From Cylindrobasidium torrendii FP15055 ss-10 (Eukaryota > Basidiomycota > Agaricomycetes > Agaricales > Physalacriaceae), in the NCBI GenBank assembly GCA_000934385.1, contig KN880466.1, forward strand, positions 62,001 through 126,000: a stretch of DNA of 64,000 nt, read 5' to 3'. Positions 45,593 to 58,954 of the stretch are shown here, piece by piece. Position 1 is the first letter of the stretch. Each line of letters opens with the position of its first letter. The translations under genes and the position numbers were made by a program. Under the pieces are notes generated by a model. That model was given only the letters and a program-made list of their open reading frames with translations. It searched no databases and was not told the DNA's origin.

Positions 45593-47501
45593 ATGGCCAG
45601 CATGACTTCTACGTCCTCAACAATGCCCAACACAGTGTCGAAAGGCTCCTTCTTTCGCAGCGTCCAGTTTGCTGTTCGTTCTCTCTCCATGCTTCCGGAA
45701 TCAGAATCTCATTTCGAGGGCGTAGCTTTTCATAGCTGGATTGGTGACCTTCACGGCACCGGGCATGTTCGATGCGTGCGTCTGCATTCCACCCGTTTTG
45801 CGATGTTTTCTGATCATCTCATAGCATGGGAAATGTACGCGACTTTGTGAACACATCTGGAGCAGACTGCTAAATCGATCTATTCAGCTTGGTGCAGGCG
45901 GTGCGGCCGAACCGTACGCCGTCTCAGCCGCAAATGCCCTTGTGTACGGCTTGATGGTCATCTTCTGTATATCTGGAGGTGGCCTCATCAATGCTCTGGG
46001 GATCAAATGGGCCATGGTCCTAGGGACGATTGGGTACCCTCTCTATGGCGCTGGACTGTACGGGTTTTCTCCAGCACACGAACCATGCTTACCCTCCAGG
46101 ATAGATACACAAACAGCTACTCATCTCTAAGCTGGTTCCTGATCTTTGGTAGTGCATTTTGCGGAATATCGTACGTCTCTTTCAGTATCGATTGTGATGT
46201 TGACTGACGAGACCCAAAGTGCTGGCTTCTTCTGGGCTGCCGAGGCTACTGTGTACATTGCGTATCCTCCCCCAGGCGAAAAAGCCAAGGTATATTGTTT
46301 CCACATTGCAAATGCAGCACACTGATGCATCCTAGTATTTGGCGCAATGGGCATTCTGGAAGAATATCGCTCCAGCCATAGGAGGTGCTGTGAACTTGGG
46401 TGTCAATGCAAACCGCGCAACGGCAGGTGTAATTAGTCAAGGTGCGTCGCTGCTAGTTGTGTCCCCTTCGCAGTTTCACCTATTTTACAGCAACCTACAT
46501 TGTGTTCATTGTCATCATGTGCTTGGGCTTCCCGATATCCAGTGCGTCTGTTCACTTTGCTTTCGGTGAATTGTGTTTACGCATTCACCAGTGCTCCTCC
46601 CTGCGCCTCAAAATGTGTGGAGGCATGACGGCTCAAGGATCGTCGTTGCAAAGGGAAATAAGAAAGTGTTTCAAGAAATCTGGGAGGTCGTCAAATTGCT
46701 CAAGGATAGGAAGGTGTGTAGGCCTCTTTTCCATCGACCATGTCCACTCATGATAGTCCTTATAGATTCTCTGTCTATTGCCCGCATTCATCTTCTCATA
46801 TTTCTATCACTCGTACCAGTCCAATTTCCTCAGCTTGTACTTCACTGTACGAGCCCGCGCCTTCTCCAGTTTCCTTAGCCCTTTCGGTGGAATTGCCAGC
46901 AGCTATATCATGGGCTACTACCTTGACAAGGGTAAAGGTTCAGCGCGATTCCGAGGATGCGTCGTCCTTGTATGTCTCGGCTATTCACCAGTTATCAGTT
47001 TTTCTGACAACAAACCCTCAGGCTGTTATCCTCGCTGCCCAGATTGGTGTCTGGACATGGACCACTATCGTCCAAAACGATTTCAACCAGAGCAAGCCGA
47101 CGTTAGATTGGACCAGCCCAGGTTTCGGTCGCGCATACGGCCTGATCTTTTTCTATACATTTATCGGCCAAGCGACACAAAACTACATGTACTGGGTCAT
47201 CTCACACTTCACCGCCTCCATGAACGGCCTCTCCCGTTACGCTGGCCTCTTCCGGTCGATGGAAGCACTTGGACAGACGATTGCATGGGCCATTGCATCA
47301 AGTTCCAGCGCCAGTACATGGGTTCTCGTAGGACTGAACTTTGGTGGCATCACCCTCTCGTTGCTCCTGGCATTTACGGTGGTGTCCAAACTCGAGGACG
47401 AGCATCCGGACCCCCCAGCGATTGTGGATGCTTCGGACGAAGAGTCAGACGACTCGCACAAAGAACAAACAAAAGACATAGCAAGCTCTGTAGCCCTATA
47501 G
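45593..47501 (+). CDS. UNC93-like MFS protein (DUF895)
   Basis: Membrane protein of the UNC93 branch of the major facilitator superfamily; fungal members are mostly uncharacterised. It starts MASMTSTSSTMPNTVSKGSF. Splicing restores FRSVQFALFIAGLVTFTAPG, MFDAMGNLGAGGAAEPYAVS, GGGLINALGIKWAMVLGTIG, the WAAEATVYIAYPPPGEKAK block (hallmark of the group), YLAQWAFWKNIAPAIGGAVN, then helices FLSPFGGIASSYIMGYYLDK and ASMNGLSRYAGLFRSMEALG. It ends in an acidic tail. About ten exons, one only 10 nt long (45825-45834). It is followed on the same strand by a P450. Confidence 0.82.
45825..45834 (+). other. 10-nt microexon in the UNC93-like gene
   Basis: CATGGGAAAT lies between a CTCATAG acceptor and a GTACGC donor. 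Its inclusion joins PGMFDA to LGAGGAAEP as MFDAMGNLGAGG, the family's usual sequence; skipping it breaks the frame. Confidence 0.65.
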
Positions 47502-48151
47502 ACGGTTTTCTGTACTGAAATCTAATTTACGAACCTGCCAGGCTGCCCAATTCCAGGGTTGGCACTACGCCGGGAATTTCAACGATAGAGTGCGATACGG
47601 ACTGTTTCTACCAACTAACGGCTACGACGCGGAATGCGCCTTTGTGCTTGCATACCGACCGCCTGAGTTTAGCTTGACAGATAATTTCCCATTTTAAAGT
47701 TGCCATTAATCTCGGTATGAAGCGCGGTCATATCTGTGGCGTCCCGACTCCGACTCGGAAGGAAGGCTTTTTGCATCGTACTTGTGGTTTTGTTGAAACC
47801 ACCTCTGTCCATCTGCTTTCTGTCTCCTCCCCCAAGCAAAAGGTTTTTTACGTCTTGGACCATTTTCCTTTGGGACGCAGATGCTCCTCCTCTAGCTCCA
47901 ACTTGGTCATTTTTCGCCGCTATTTAATATTAAAGCCACCTGACTGCAACTACTCATCCGTTCATCCCAAATAATCTTAATCCGCCAGCGCGGGAAGGGT
48001 GGGCAGTTCTCTCTCCTCTTCCGACTCGGACACTAGCGACGCAGGTTCTTATATACCTAGCAGTCGAACGAACACCGGGTTTTACAAGGACCCGCTGGTC
48101 GTTGAATTCACTACAGAAACGCAATTTTGGGGCTTCCTTCCCACTGTCATC
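47502..48151. other. Intergenic region upstream of the P450
   Basis: An open plus-strand frame reaches back to about 47999 before the P450 start but has no ATG; it is treated as leader. A TATTTAATA sequence at about 47921 may be a promoter element. No other gene was seen. Confidence 0.4.
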
Positions 48152-49916
48152 ATGACTGCTATCGCCCTGTTTATTGCTGCGATATGTGCCATCGCCGTGT
48201 ATACGACTCTATCGTCTTCTCGGAGGAAGACATGCATTCCTCTCCCGCCTGGTCCACCAGGCGGTTGGACAAATAACCCTCAAGTTAAACCTTACGCGTA
48301 AGGCGACTCATGGCCTGGTTATACACCACTGATAAAATCTGCAGCTCATACCAGGACTTGGAACGTTTAGCGCAAGAATATGGACCTGTTGTCACGCTCA
48401 GGGCGGGCCACACACCCATGATTATGATAGCCCGCCGACGAGAGGCTATCGAGCTCATGGAAAAAGAGGGCGCATCCCTTGCTGATCGCCCGACGTGGGT
48501 CGCTGCGAGCGACATCGTCTCGGGCGGTATGAGGATCCTGCTCCTCAGTGCAGGGAAACGATTCAGAACCTTGAGGCGCGCACTCCATCGACATCTGCAA
48601 GCCAAAGCCATTGTCGAGTACGAGCCGCTCCAAATGAACCTTGCGAAGAAACTTGTGGAAGATATTGTGGCTCAACCAGAGGAACACGAGTCTCATGCCC
48701 GGAAGTCAGTTGGTTTTTATCTAACGTGTTTCCACGAGACTGATGATTTTGTAGGTTTTCATCTTCACTCGTCTTGCAGATGACCTACGGGAAAGGCGCG
48801 CCGAGTTCGGGCTCAGACCCAGATGTTGCAAACGTTCTCAAGTGCATCGAGCGCATAGGCAAAGCCGTTCGACCAGGATCATATATCGTGGAGAAATATC
48901 CATTCCTCAAATATGTTCCTTTTTATGGACGTGAACTGAGGCAATGGCATCGCGATGAACAAGCTTTGTTTTCTCGCCAACTAAATTCTGTCCGCACACG
49001 CCTGGTTAGTTTTATCTGGAGATTAGGTCCATGACATGGTGTTTACAATTCACCAGGATGAAGTTGGCGGATGTTTTGGTAAATACCTCATCGAAAGCCA
49101 GAAGGAACTGGGTCTCGACAACGACGAGATGGCATACCTGGCTGGCACAATGTTTGGCGCAGGGTCTGCAACAACAGCGAGCACAATATCCTTCATACTG
49201 CAAGCGGCTGCTTGCTTCCCGGAAGCACAACAAGCTGTCCAAGACCAGCTCGACTTTGTAGTCGGCAAAGATCGAGGTCAGTACTAGTAGGCAAGAATTG
49301 AGTTGACATTAATGTGCTTGTAGCCCCAACATTCGCTGAGCGCGATGCCTTACCTCTCGTCACTGCATTTGTCATGGAAGTGTGTCGTTGGCGCCCTGTT
49401 GGAGGAAGCGGTTTTGCACATCGTGCCAGCAGAGACGTAATTTGGGTACCCATTGCCTCTCGTTGTACGCCTGGAGACGCTCATATCCTGTCAGAATAAC
49501 TTCTGCATACCCGAAGGTGCAATTGTTACGGGCAACCATTGGACCATCTGTCGTGATCCTTTGCTTTTCGACGACCCAGAGAGCTTTAACATCATGCGCT
49601 GGATCAACGATAATGGGCGCCTCAAGGACGATTCGATGATATTCACCTTTGGGTTTGGCAGACGCGTGTGTCCAGGTCAAGGGTTGGCTGAAAAGTGCGC
49701 GCATTCTCGATTCAGATGGTAACAAGGTGTACTAACCAAACTAGATCTCTGTTTATTTCTGCTGCTATGCTGCTCTGGGCCTTCAGGATTTCGGAGGATT
49801 CGAAGCGTCCCATCGATCTCAAAGCCATACAGCCTGGTGTAAACATTGGACCTCTTCCGTTCACGGTTGACTTTGAAGAACGGATAGATAGACTAAGTAG
49901 CTTGCTTACGGAATGA
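48152..49916 (+). CDS. Cytochrome P450 monooxygenase (fungal, O-methylsterigmatocystin-oxidoreductase-like)
   Basis: Haem monooxygenase held in the ER by an N-terminal helix: MTAIALFIAAICAIAVYTTL, then the hinge CIPLPPGPPGG. A GTAAGG intron gives KPYASYQDLERLAQEYGPVV. Later blocks are RPTWVAASDIVSGGMRILLL, RTLRRALHRHLQAK (C-helix), SSSLVLQMTYGKGAP, the I-helix FGAGSATTASTIS with the oxygen-activating Ala/Gly-x-x-Thr, EVCRWRPVGG (ExxR), a PERF-like ESFNIMRWI and the haem loop FTFGFGRRVCPGQGLAEK. It ends RIDRLSSLLTE. About seven exons, all key motifs intact. Sequence style suits the expanded basidiomycete clans (CYP5144-like), which often oxidise lipids, terpenes or xenobiotics; the substrate is unknown. 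Confidence 0.88.
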
Positions 49917-50133
49917 CATACAAGGCGGATAAATATGCCTTTGTACAATACATCTTTCAATCACGGACTTCGGAAATACTGGCCATGGAAGTAAATGGAA
50001 ACAAATGTTCTCGCTAAAGCTTAAAACCTACATTCGCACGCCACAGCCTGCCATGTGGGAAGATCATGATGTCTGGTGGAAGCCCATCACTTTCATTTCC
50101 CTCTTTTAACGACTACGACGACTGGCGGCGACG

Positions 50134-51948
<1,815 letters not shown>

Positions 51949-52225
51949 ACGACGGGTCGTTAGGATACATTCAGAGATGTGGCATACCTCTGCGCTTGGC
52001 GGAGTGTTCTTGTTTTCGTCTACACACTTATACCTGTAGTAATAACATCGCGGAGCATTGGAATGGATTGGATACGAAAATGAAAATGAAACTGGCCCAT
52101 GTAAGAATCAAAGAGGCTCGTTTGTCGTTTCTTCTCACCATTGACACCCACCAATAACACGTTCCACTCTAAAGTCGCGATCACGCACCGATCTCGTCGA
52201 ACGTTGAATTTATACCACCATCACC

Positions 52226-53455
52226 ATGGCTGTCTTTCCACCTATAGACTCTGACAAAATCTTATCCTTCCAATTTTCCACTTGGTATCCGGAGTTCTCA
52301 AGAAACAGCATCAAGTCGACAATCATTCGTCCACTGAAAGAGGATTTTGTCAGCTATCTGAATGCAGATGGCATAATCATGCCTGAGGGCTCAGGGCTCG
52401 AGGGAGAAACGTCAGGAATCACGGAAGAAGACACGTTGGTCGCCACGGTCATCCTCAAAGACGTCTAAATAACCGATGTGCGCAGCGACGAAGAGGAGGA
52501 GGAAGAAGAAGCAGAGAAATATGCATTTCCAGAGTTAGACTCCCAGATCCGGCAAGCTATCGCAGAGTATGGTGCAGTATTTCCAAGACTGAATTTTTCG
52601 TCCCCCAAGGTGCGTGCTATCGAGTTTGCTGGGTTCAGCCAAATAACAGTATGCAGGACGCTGCTTGGATTCTACCCCCTGGTTCACCGATGAAGTGTAC
52701 ATCCCCCGCGGATGTTTACCTTCTTCTTAAATCATCAGACTTCACCATTCATGATCTCAACCGCACAAACGTATTCGACGGGTGCTCAGACGGCGATTCT
52801 TCTGCTCCCTATGACCTCGAGCTCGTTCTACGCAAGTGGTACTCAATCGACCGAAGCCGTGAATGTAGATGCTTTGTTCGAGACAACAATCTCATCGGTA
52901 ACGATTAGCCCCAGCCAACTCTCCCATCTCCTTATACAGGCTTGCTTCCAGGAATCACCCAGCGCGACATGAATTTTTACGAATTTTGGAACGACGCATC
53001 GACTCAAACAAGGATAATCAACACCGTGAAGAGTATATGGAACGACACAATAAAACCGAAATGGAAAGGCGGAGATCACTGTGATATCTTAAATCCCTGG
53101 TTGCTTGATATAGACTGACTGCTCGCTCGCAGATGTCTTCGACTTGCTCCTCACCCGAGACCTCACTCGAGCCCATATTGTGGACTTCAATCCTTATGCC
53201 AGCCGAACTGATCCATTGCTCTTCACGTATGAGGAGCTTTGGAAATCCTTCATTCATGGTCAAGCGCGCGACGCACCTCTGCTCAAGGTCATTGATTCCC
53301 GAGCGCACCCAGCAGCGAACTCGAATGTGCCAGCCAATCAACATAATATGATCCCGTTCGAAGCATTGTCGCTGGCAAGTGGCAGGGATCTAGAGGAATT
53401 CTCACACATCTGGCAGGAGGAGGTGAGAAAGAGCGCCGTGGGCGATGATGAATAA
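52226..53455 (+). CDS. CDC123: CDC123 (D123 family), eIF2 assembly factor
   Basis: ATP-grasp-like protein that binds eIF2-gamma and promotes assembly of the eIF2 trimer, coupling translation to cell-cycle start. It starts MAVFPPIDSDKILSFQFSTW, then IKSTIIRPLKEDFVSYLNAD. A frame stop at about 52467 is removed by a 51-nt intron (GTTGGT...GCGCAG) that joins ITEEDT to DEEEEEEEAEKYAFPELDSQ. Next come GAVFPRLNFSSPK|DAAWILPPG, CTSPADVYLLLKSSDFTIHD, YDLELVLRKWYSIDRSRECR and CFVRDNNLIG. After two further introns the end is VFDLLLTRDLTRAHIVDFNP and TDPLLFTYEELW, with the family's metal-binding DFNPY. The acidic run before FPELD is typical. Confidence 0.9.
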
Positions 53456-53600
53456 ATGTACAATGCAGAACGTTTTCATCACCATACTGAGTGCAAGTGG
53501 AGGTATTGCATCGCTTCCCCTCGACAGCCTCAAAATCGCCGTCTGCGACCCGATGCCATGTACTTAACTGATGAAGAAATACATGTACTGTAAACTCGGT

Positions 53601-56600
53601 TCATTTTTCTCTCCTCGCCCTGAAAAACGCGCCGAGACCTTGCACGGCCTGCCCAAACGTGCTTGCCACTGTCACCTCCTTTGCGATCCAGCCAGGCAAC
53701 TTCCCTCGTATCGCGCCCCCCGCATACCGCTTGTCCAACAATATCAACGCGGCCCAATCATCCTTATGTCGAATGGCACGACCTGTTTCCGTCGGATTAG
53801 TTGCCTGCCCACTAGCAAGTCATGGAGAAATCAAACATACCGATACTCTGATTGACCGCATTCATACACATATTTTCAAAGAGTTCCGCAGCCGCATCTT
53901 TCTGTCCTGGCCTCTTCGTCCCATTCATCTTCTCGTCCAGACGCTTCACATATTTCATCCTTTCCTGTAACTCCGGCGACCCAAGATTAGGGAACGGCAG
54001 ACCAACGACAGCGACGCATCGCGCAAGGTCGTCCGCAAAGTTGAGTCCCTCACTCAATTTGGCCCCGATGACAGCAAAAAGCAGAGCGCCTTTGCCTGCG
54101 CGCACAGATGCGGCGTACTCGGCCATGACGCTGTCCACAGATGTGGATTCTGTCGGTTCGAAGAAAACCTATATGGTGGTTAAGAATGCCTGAAACCAAT
54201 TTGCTACAGGCGTACATACAGGTTTCTTCTTTCCAAAGCGCTCCAGATGGCCACTCCCTTTCCATATCTCCTTGGCCGTGTTCAAGAATTGATACGATGG
54301 AAAAAATACAATGAAACCGCTAGGCGCGATATTCACGATGTTCGCAATGGTTTGGCCCAGGTCAATAATCTGCCAACATTTACTTCCTGGTGACCGAATC
54401 AATGAGCGAGAAATACACACGATAGCTTTGTTGTTTTGTCTATCAGCCTTGAAATGCAAATCTTGACCAGAGGGACCTTTGGTCACCACCATCCCCAGTA
54501 GGTTAGAGCTGGGTATGATGTGGCCACACGAAAATGTACTGATACGCTCGCGGGGAATACCAGAGAAGAGTTGCGATATCACATCGGTGATCTGTGCATA
54601 TTGATGCTTAATTGAGATTTTCTCTGCTACGAAGTGGAGTTCACCTACCGGAGACATAGTCCCACCTGCTAGGACAACAGACCGTGCTGACTCGACGACG
54701 TCCATGAACCCAGGTGCAGGATTCAGTAGTTGGTACTTGACCTCCACTTCGTCCTCGCCGACCAAGGTCAGGCAGACTCGACCATCTTGGAGTAGATTAG
54801 CACACGTCGAAGCAAAGAAAATGCGGACTAGCCTTCGTTGATTGCCGTCAGCGAGGTCAAGAACTCCTCAACCCGATGTAACGGTGGTATAGCGCCTCGA
54901 TTGGACCGCCTGGCCTTGTGTACATCTGTGCAAACGCCCTTGAGTGTATAATGGATAACGCAGGGCAAAAACAAACCATTCGATCCCTTCCTGTCTGCGA
55001 TGGCATTCTTCTCCGCTTGTTTATCTGAATAGTTTGCAATCTTGCGCGCAACCTTGCTGCTCTTCAGATACTTGACAACCTCAAGCAGGTTGATCGCTGC
55101 CGCCTTCGGGCCCAGCAGTGCTAAAAGGTCGATGACAGTAAGTATCTGCGTCTTTTCCTTGTTTGTTTTCGCGGTTTCTTTCCAGGCTGTGACGGCCTTC
55201 TTGAGGGCGTCCAAAAAGGTGACAAGGCGCTTGAGTTGAAGCATGTTTGCGTGCGATAGACGGTTGCGGAACTTGGTCACATAGATGCACACCTGCGTAA
55301 ACGACAACGAAAGGATGCCAAGGGAAAGGCGGTGGGTTAACAAGGACAGAAGGGTCGATATCAAGTCTGCAGAAAATAAGATATACGCATCGAGAAAAGA
55401 AGGCTTGCATACTGTGTGCTTCGTCAACAATGACTATTTGGTCGGTGAGGTCGATGCCTAGTGCCTCACGCGCTGAGGGCTGCAGCAGTAGATTATATGG
55501 GAGCGTCACCAGCTCGGCCTGCTTGATGGCCCGCCGAGAGCCAAAGTATGGGCAGACTTCGTGCATACGACCAGCCTTTGCCAAGTCTTCAATGTCCTTT
55601 GGGGCAGCAAGAATAGCGTCACGAAATTCCAGCATCTTGTCCTCCTCGTCTAATGATGGTAGAAATTGACAGCGCTTGTCACCCTTTTCTTCGAGAAGTG
55701 TCCGGCAAGCTTCATCGAGATCAGTGGAGCGCGCGCGAAGGGAGTCGTTGATGCAAAGCTGCTTTCGTGAGCCAAGGGCAACGGTTCGCGTGAACTGAGG
55801 TGGTGTTGAATCGGCCTCCAGAGCAAGCGCAGGACGCTTACCGAGCTTGTGCGGCGGTGAGGGTTCGAAATCTGTGACTTTTACGTCGAATTTGAGGCGC
55901 TGAAGCTCGGGCACAAGTTGTGTGAGTTGAGAGTGTGTCCGGGACGCGTAGTATATCTTGGTGCATGTAAGCTCTTCCTCTTCTTCCCCTCGGGATCCAC
56001 GGGCGAGTCTGTGTGCTATCAGGATAAAGTGCAGTCAAAAGCGAACTATATGCACACTTTGCCATTAGAGCCTTAACGGCGGGGGACAAGTTGTCTTCGG
56101 GGTCTTGAACATCGTCTTCAGGTAAGAATTCATCCTCATTCTCTTCTGTTTGAGATGCACTCTGGGAAATAGTTGTCCTCTAAGAAATTGAAAATGGTGC
56201 CTTCTGATGAGTTACATTGACGCACTGGCCGCTTCACCACCCTCGCATTAAGCTTGCGCTTCAGCTCCTCTTCCCGCCTTCGTGCCGCTGCAAGTCGCTC
56301 TCTATATCGCTGTTCTTGGTCATCTAGCTCCCGGACAAGCTGCTCGCGCGCTTGTTTTGCGACCCAATCTTCTTCTGCTTGGAAGTGAGCATTTGTCCGA
56401 TAGACAAAAGAGGTATGCCGTACCATCGTCTGGCCTAGCGCCAAGTGCCACCATCTTGCCCTTGCGCGCACGGTTGTGTTCATCAGCGAGCCAGGTCAAG
56501 CTCGCGCATAGTAAAGTTAACGTCTTTCCCTTTGAAACGCGTCAATTGAAGCATTTAGCTGGCATTTTCTGTCACGCACTGTGCCCGTTGGACTTTCCAC

Positions 56601-56723
56601 AATCGTTACTTTCTTCTGCTCGATAGACTCATATAAATGACGCATGAGATCAATCTGAGTTCCATAGGGAGGCGAGTACGGAAATGCTGGGAAGGCGTCG
56701 GGAGCATGTAATTCGAGTGACAT
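53601..56723 (-). CDS. CHL1: ATP-dependent DNA helicase CHL1 (DDX11/FANCJ-XPD family)
   Basis: 5'-3' iron-sulphur helicase for sister-chromatid cohesion and replication-fork stability. It starts MSLELHAPDAFPAFPYSPPY with a Q-motif; motif I is ESPTGT spliced to GKTLTLLCASLTWL. YYASRTHSQLTQLVPELQR is motif Ia. The Fe-S cluster cysteines lie in LGSRKQLCIN, DEACRTLL, GDKRCQFLP and MHEVCPYFGSR. The DEAH box is QIVIVDEAHS. Later come SVVLAGGTMSPVGEL, FIVFFPSYQFL, GALLFAVIGAKLSEGLNFAD and motif VI NQSIG|RAIRHKDDWAALILLDKRY. It ends GAFFRARREK at 53601. About ten exons; all helicase motifs are intact. The start codon is only 53 bp from that of the sirtuin gene on the other strand. Confidence 0.9.
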
Positions 56724-56776
56724 GGTGGTTTGACGCGTAAACAGGCCGTGTCACATGATCGCGGTAACAATTGATA
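56724..56776. promoter_or_regulatory. Minimal bidirectional promoter between CHL1 and the sirtuin gene
   Basis: Just 53 bp separate the two ATGs (73 codons less tight if the sirtuin starts at its internal Met at 56852). No TATA element was seen. Confidence 0.45.
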
Positions 56777-58365
56777 ATGGGCTCGGAAATTCGGAGCGAA
56801 GTCCGCAATCTTTCGCCGTCCAATGCATCCGAGCAGGAGCCTATTACTATCATGCGAATATCCATTCCCACTCTCCCTTACGATATTCTACACGCTTCTC
56901 CTTCCGGAGTCGAGGCGATATCAGCTTCAAGTGCCGTTCAACGCGTCTCCGAATTTCTGTCTGGCGGAAAAACGACCTTATTGAGCGGAGCAGGCGTCAG
57001 CGTAGACTCGGGCATTCGTGCTTACAGAGGACATGATGGGAGGTACATGAACCCAAACTACAAGTGCGTACTACTCTTTTCATCGCCTATCACCCGTATC
57101 TTACTATTCCGAGGCCCATTTTCTACCAGGAGCTTGTGGACGAGTCGGCAAAGGGGTTTGCATTCAGGTGCGCGGCGTCGGTAGTATTTGCACTCTTGGA
57201 ACGCATATAACCATCCGCCTAGACAGAGATACTGGCTGCGTTCTTTCCTTGGTTATCTTCCAGTTAAAAATGCCCTTCCCAACACGACTCATTGCGCGTT
57301 GGCGGCGTTGCAATACGCCTCTGTCATCCCACACATCATTACGCAGGTGCGCGCACGATCTGCCCCCGTTCTGGATCGCCAGACGCTGACCATCGCGCGA
57401 CAGAACGTCGATGGGCTACATCATAAAGCGTTACTCCCCGCGAATCTAAACCCCGTCCATTTTGAACGTTCGATTTTGGAATTACATGGGTCGCTGCACG
57501 TATGTTCCCCCGCTCCCCGCCGTACTTGACGCGCCTCAATTCCGTTTGTACAGCGCGTCAGATGCAAGAACGGGCATCTCGTGGACCGGACAGAGTTTCA
57601 GTGCGCTCGTACATTCAGTGTCAATACTTCAAATACTCATTGATATGCCAGACAAGCCCTTGGTGCGGCCAATCCACAATGGCAAGAGTTTTTAGACGAA
57701 GCTGAAAGGACTGGGAGTCAACCGAGGACAAATCCGGACGGCGACGTGCGTGATCTTTATACAATTTCCTCGATTTACAGCCAACATATTCATAGGTCGC
57801 CATCGAGCATCTTGGTGTCAAGTACAGCGACTTTGTCGTGCCCGACTGTCCTTCCTGTATAGACCACGACACCAGAAACAATACTGCATGTTGCATTTAG
57901 CGTGTTATCAATATTTGTTACTGACCCTTGGTACAGCATAAACCTGACTTGATATTTTTCGGCGAATCCATCCCAACGGAAGTTAAAGAGCGCTCCTTCA
58001 GTGATGTTGAGCGAACTGACCGCCTGCTCGTCATGGGCACAACTCTTGCAACGTACTCCGCATTCCGCATCCTTAAGCATGCCCTAGATCTCGGAAAGCA
58101 GGTCCTGATGGTTAACGTTGGTCCCTCTCGAGGAGACGGCGTGCAGGGCGTTGAAAAACTAGACATTGCCAGTGGGGCTATCATGGATGCTGTAACAAGG
58201 ACTGTCTTGTAAGCCTCACTTTATGAGACAGATCTACGTAGGACTAACGGCCCGCGCAGAGGGAGTGTGGCTGACACCGACCCTGTGGTGAAGGAGATGC
58301 TTGCAATGGGAATTGTGAAGCCACCTGCCTTTGATGACGACGATCCATCCCTTGTGAAAAAATGA
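56777..58365 (+). CDS. Sir2-family NAD-dependent deacylase, SIRT4-like
   Basis: NAD-dependent lysine deacylase or ADP-ribosyltransferase, probably mitochondrial. It starts MGSEIRSEVRNLSPSNASEQ; an internal MRISIPTLPYDIL (56852) is an alternative start. Motifs: TTLLSGAGVSVDSGIRAYRG (NAD site), GYLPVKNALPNTTHCALAAL, ITQNVDGLHHKALLP, ILELHGSLH with the catalytic His, HKPDLIFFGESIPTEVKERS, LLVMGTTLATYSAFR and VNVGPSRGDGV. The first zinc pair reads RCKNGH, with His in place of the second Cys; the second pair is CPSC. ILEL, RTNPDGD and FVVPDCPSC match fungal SIRT4-like proteins. One intron (57886-57936) seems to have a GC donor. It ends DDDDPSLVKK. Confidence 0.85.
57886..57936 (+). other. Probable GC-AG intron in the sirtuin gene
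   Basis: ACT|GCATGT ... TTACTGACCCTTGGTACAG|CAT, 51 nt, with a good branch site. It links the open CPSCIDHDTRNNT frame to HKPDLIFFGE in phase 0; the GT donors nearby give a stop or a wrong frame. Confidence 0.6.
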
Positions 58366-58622
58366 CTAGACCTTGACCTGTAACACGGGCGCTCACATTG
58401 TTCAATCTGCTTGGTGTTGGAGGTAAGAAACTTGCGTTCAGGCATGGAGTGTATGGATCTTACTAGGTCCGTGATGGGGCTCGGGGTTAATGTCGCCGTG
58501 ATCATATGATCAGCCAGTGAGTCCGGGAATGAGTGGCACTAGCTACTGTTGACGATGAAGATCAATTGGACCTTTGATTGAACGGCAAGTCCTTTGCATT
58601 CTATCCCATGTATATACTCACC

Positions 58623-58656
58623 GGCTGTCTAGGCCATTCCTACCTTCTAGACAGCC
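58623..58656. repeat. Perfect 10-bp inverted repeat
   Basis: GGCTGTCTAG (58623-58632) and CTAGACAGCC (58647-58656) with a 14-nt spacer, about 300 bp upstream of the sugar transporter ATG. It may be a dimeric factor site or a hairpin. Confidence 0.5.
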
Positions 58657-58877
58657 AAACTTCGGAGAGTATTCCTTGTACACCTCGTGATCGAACACCT
58701 TCATTGCACGGTGTTGTGACTAGTCCGGGCCGGCCTCTCCGTCCGCTTTTCCCTCCCGTAAAACGTCCTTTGAGTGAGTAGGCCATTCAACGGGGGAATG
58801 TCGGTCTGTGGCTTTGTAGGCGAGACAACTTCAGTCCAGGGCAACCTGCCCGGCTCATGCCCCGCACTTAATTAACA

Positions 58878-58885
58878 TATAAATA
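58878..58885 (+). promoter_or_regulatory. TATA box of the sugar transporter gene
   Basis: TATAAATA, 77 bp upstream of the ATG at 58955. Confidence 0.6.
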
Positions 58886-58954
58886 CTTCCCCCATGGCAC
58901 GCTCAGTTCCCCCGACCTTGTCCTCTGCTCTTCTTGACCTTCTTTCCAAGAATA

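Larger units (their letters stand above)
58366..58954. other. Intergenic region upstream of the sugar transporter
   Basis: It holds a perfect 10-bp inverted repeat (58623-58656), a GC-rich GGGCCGGCC at about 58730, and a TATA box (58878-58885). No gene was seen. Confidence 0.45.

Noticed and set aside
52465..52470. In-frame stop suggesting a broken CDC123 gene
   Set aside because: It sits inside a 51-nt intron that joins the two conserved halves in frame.
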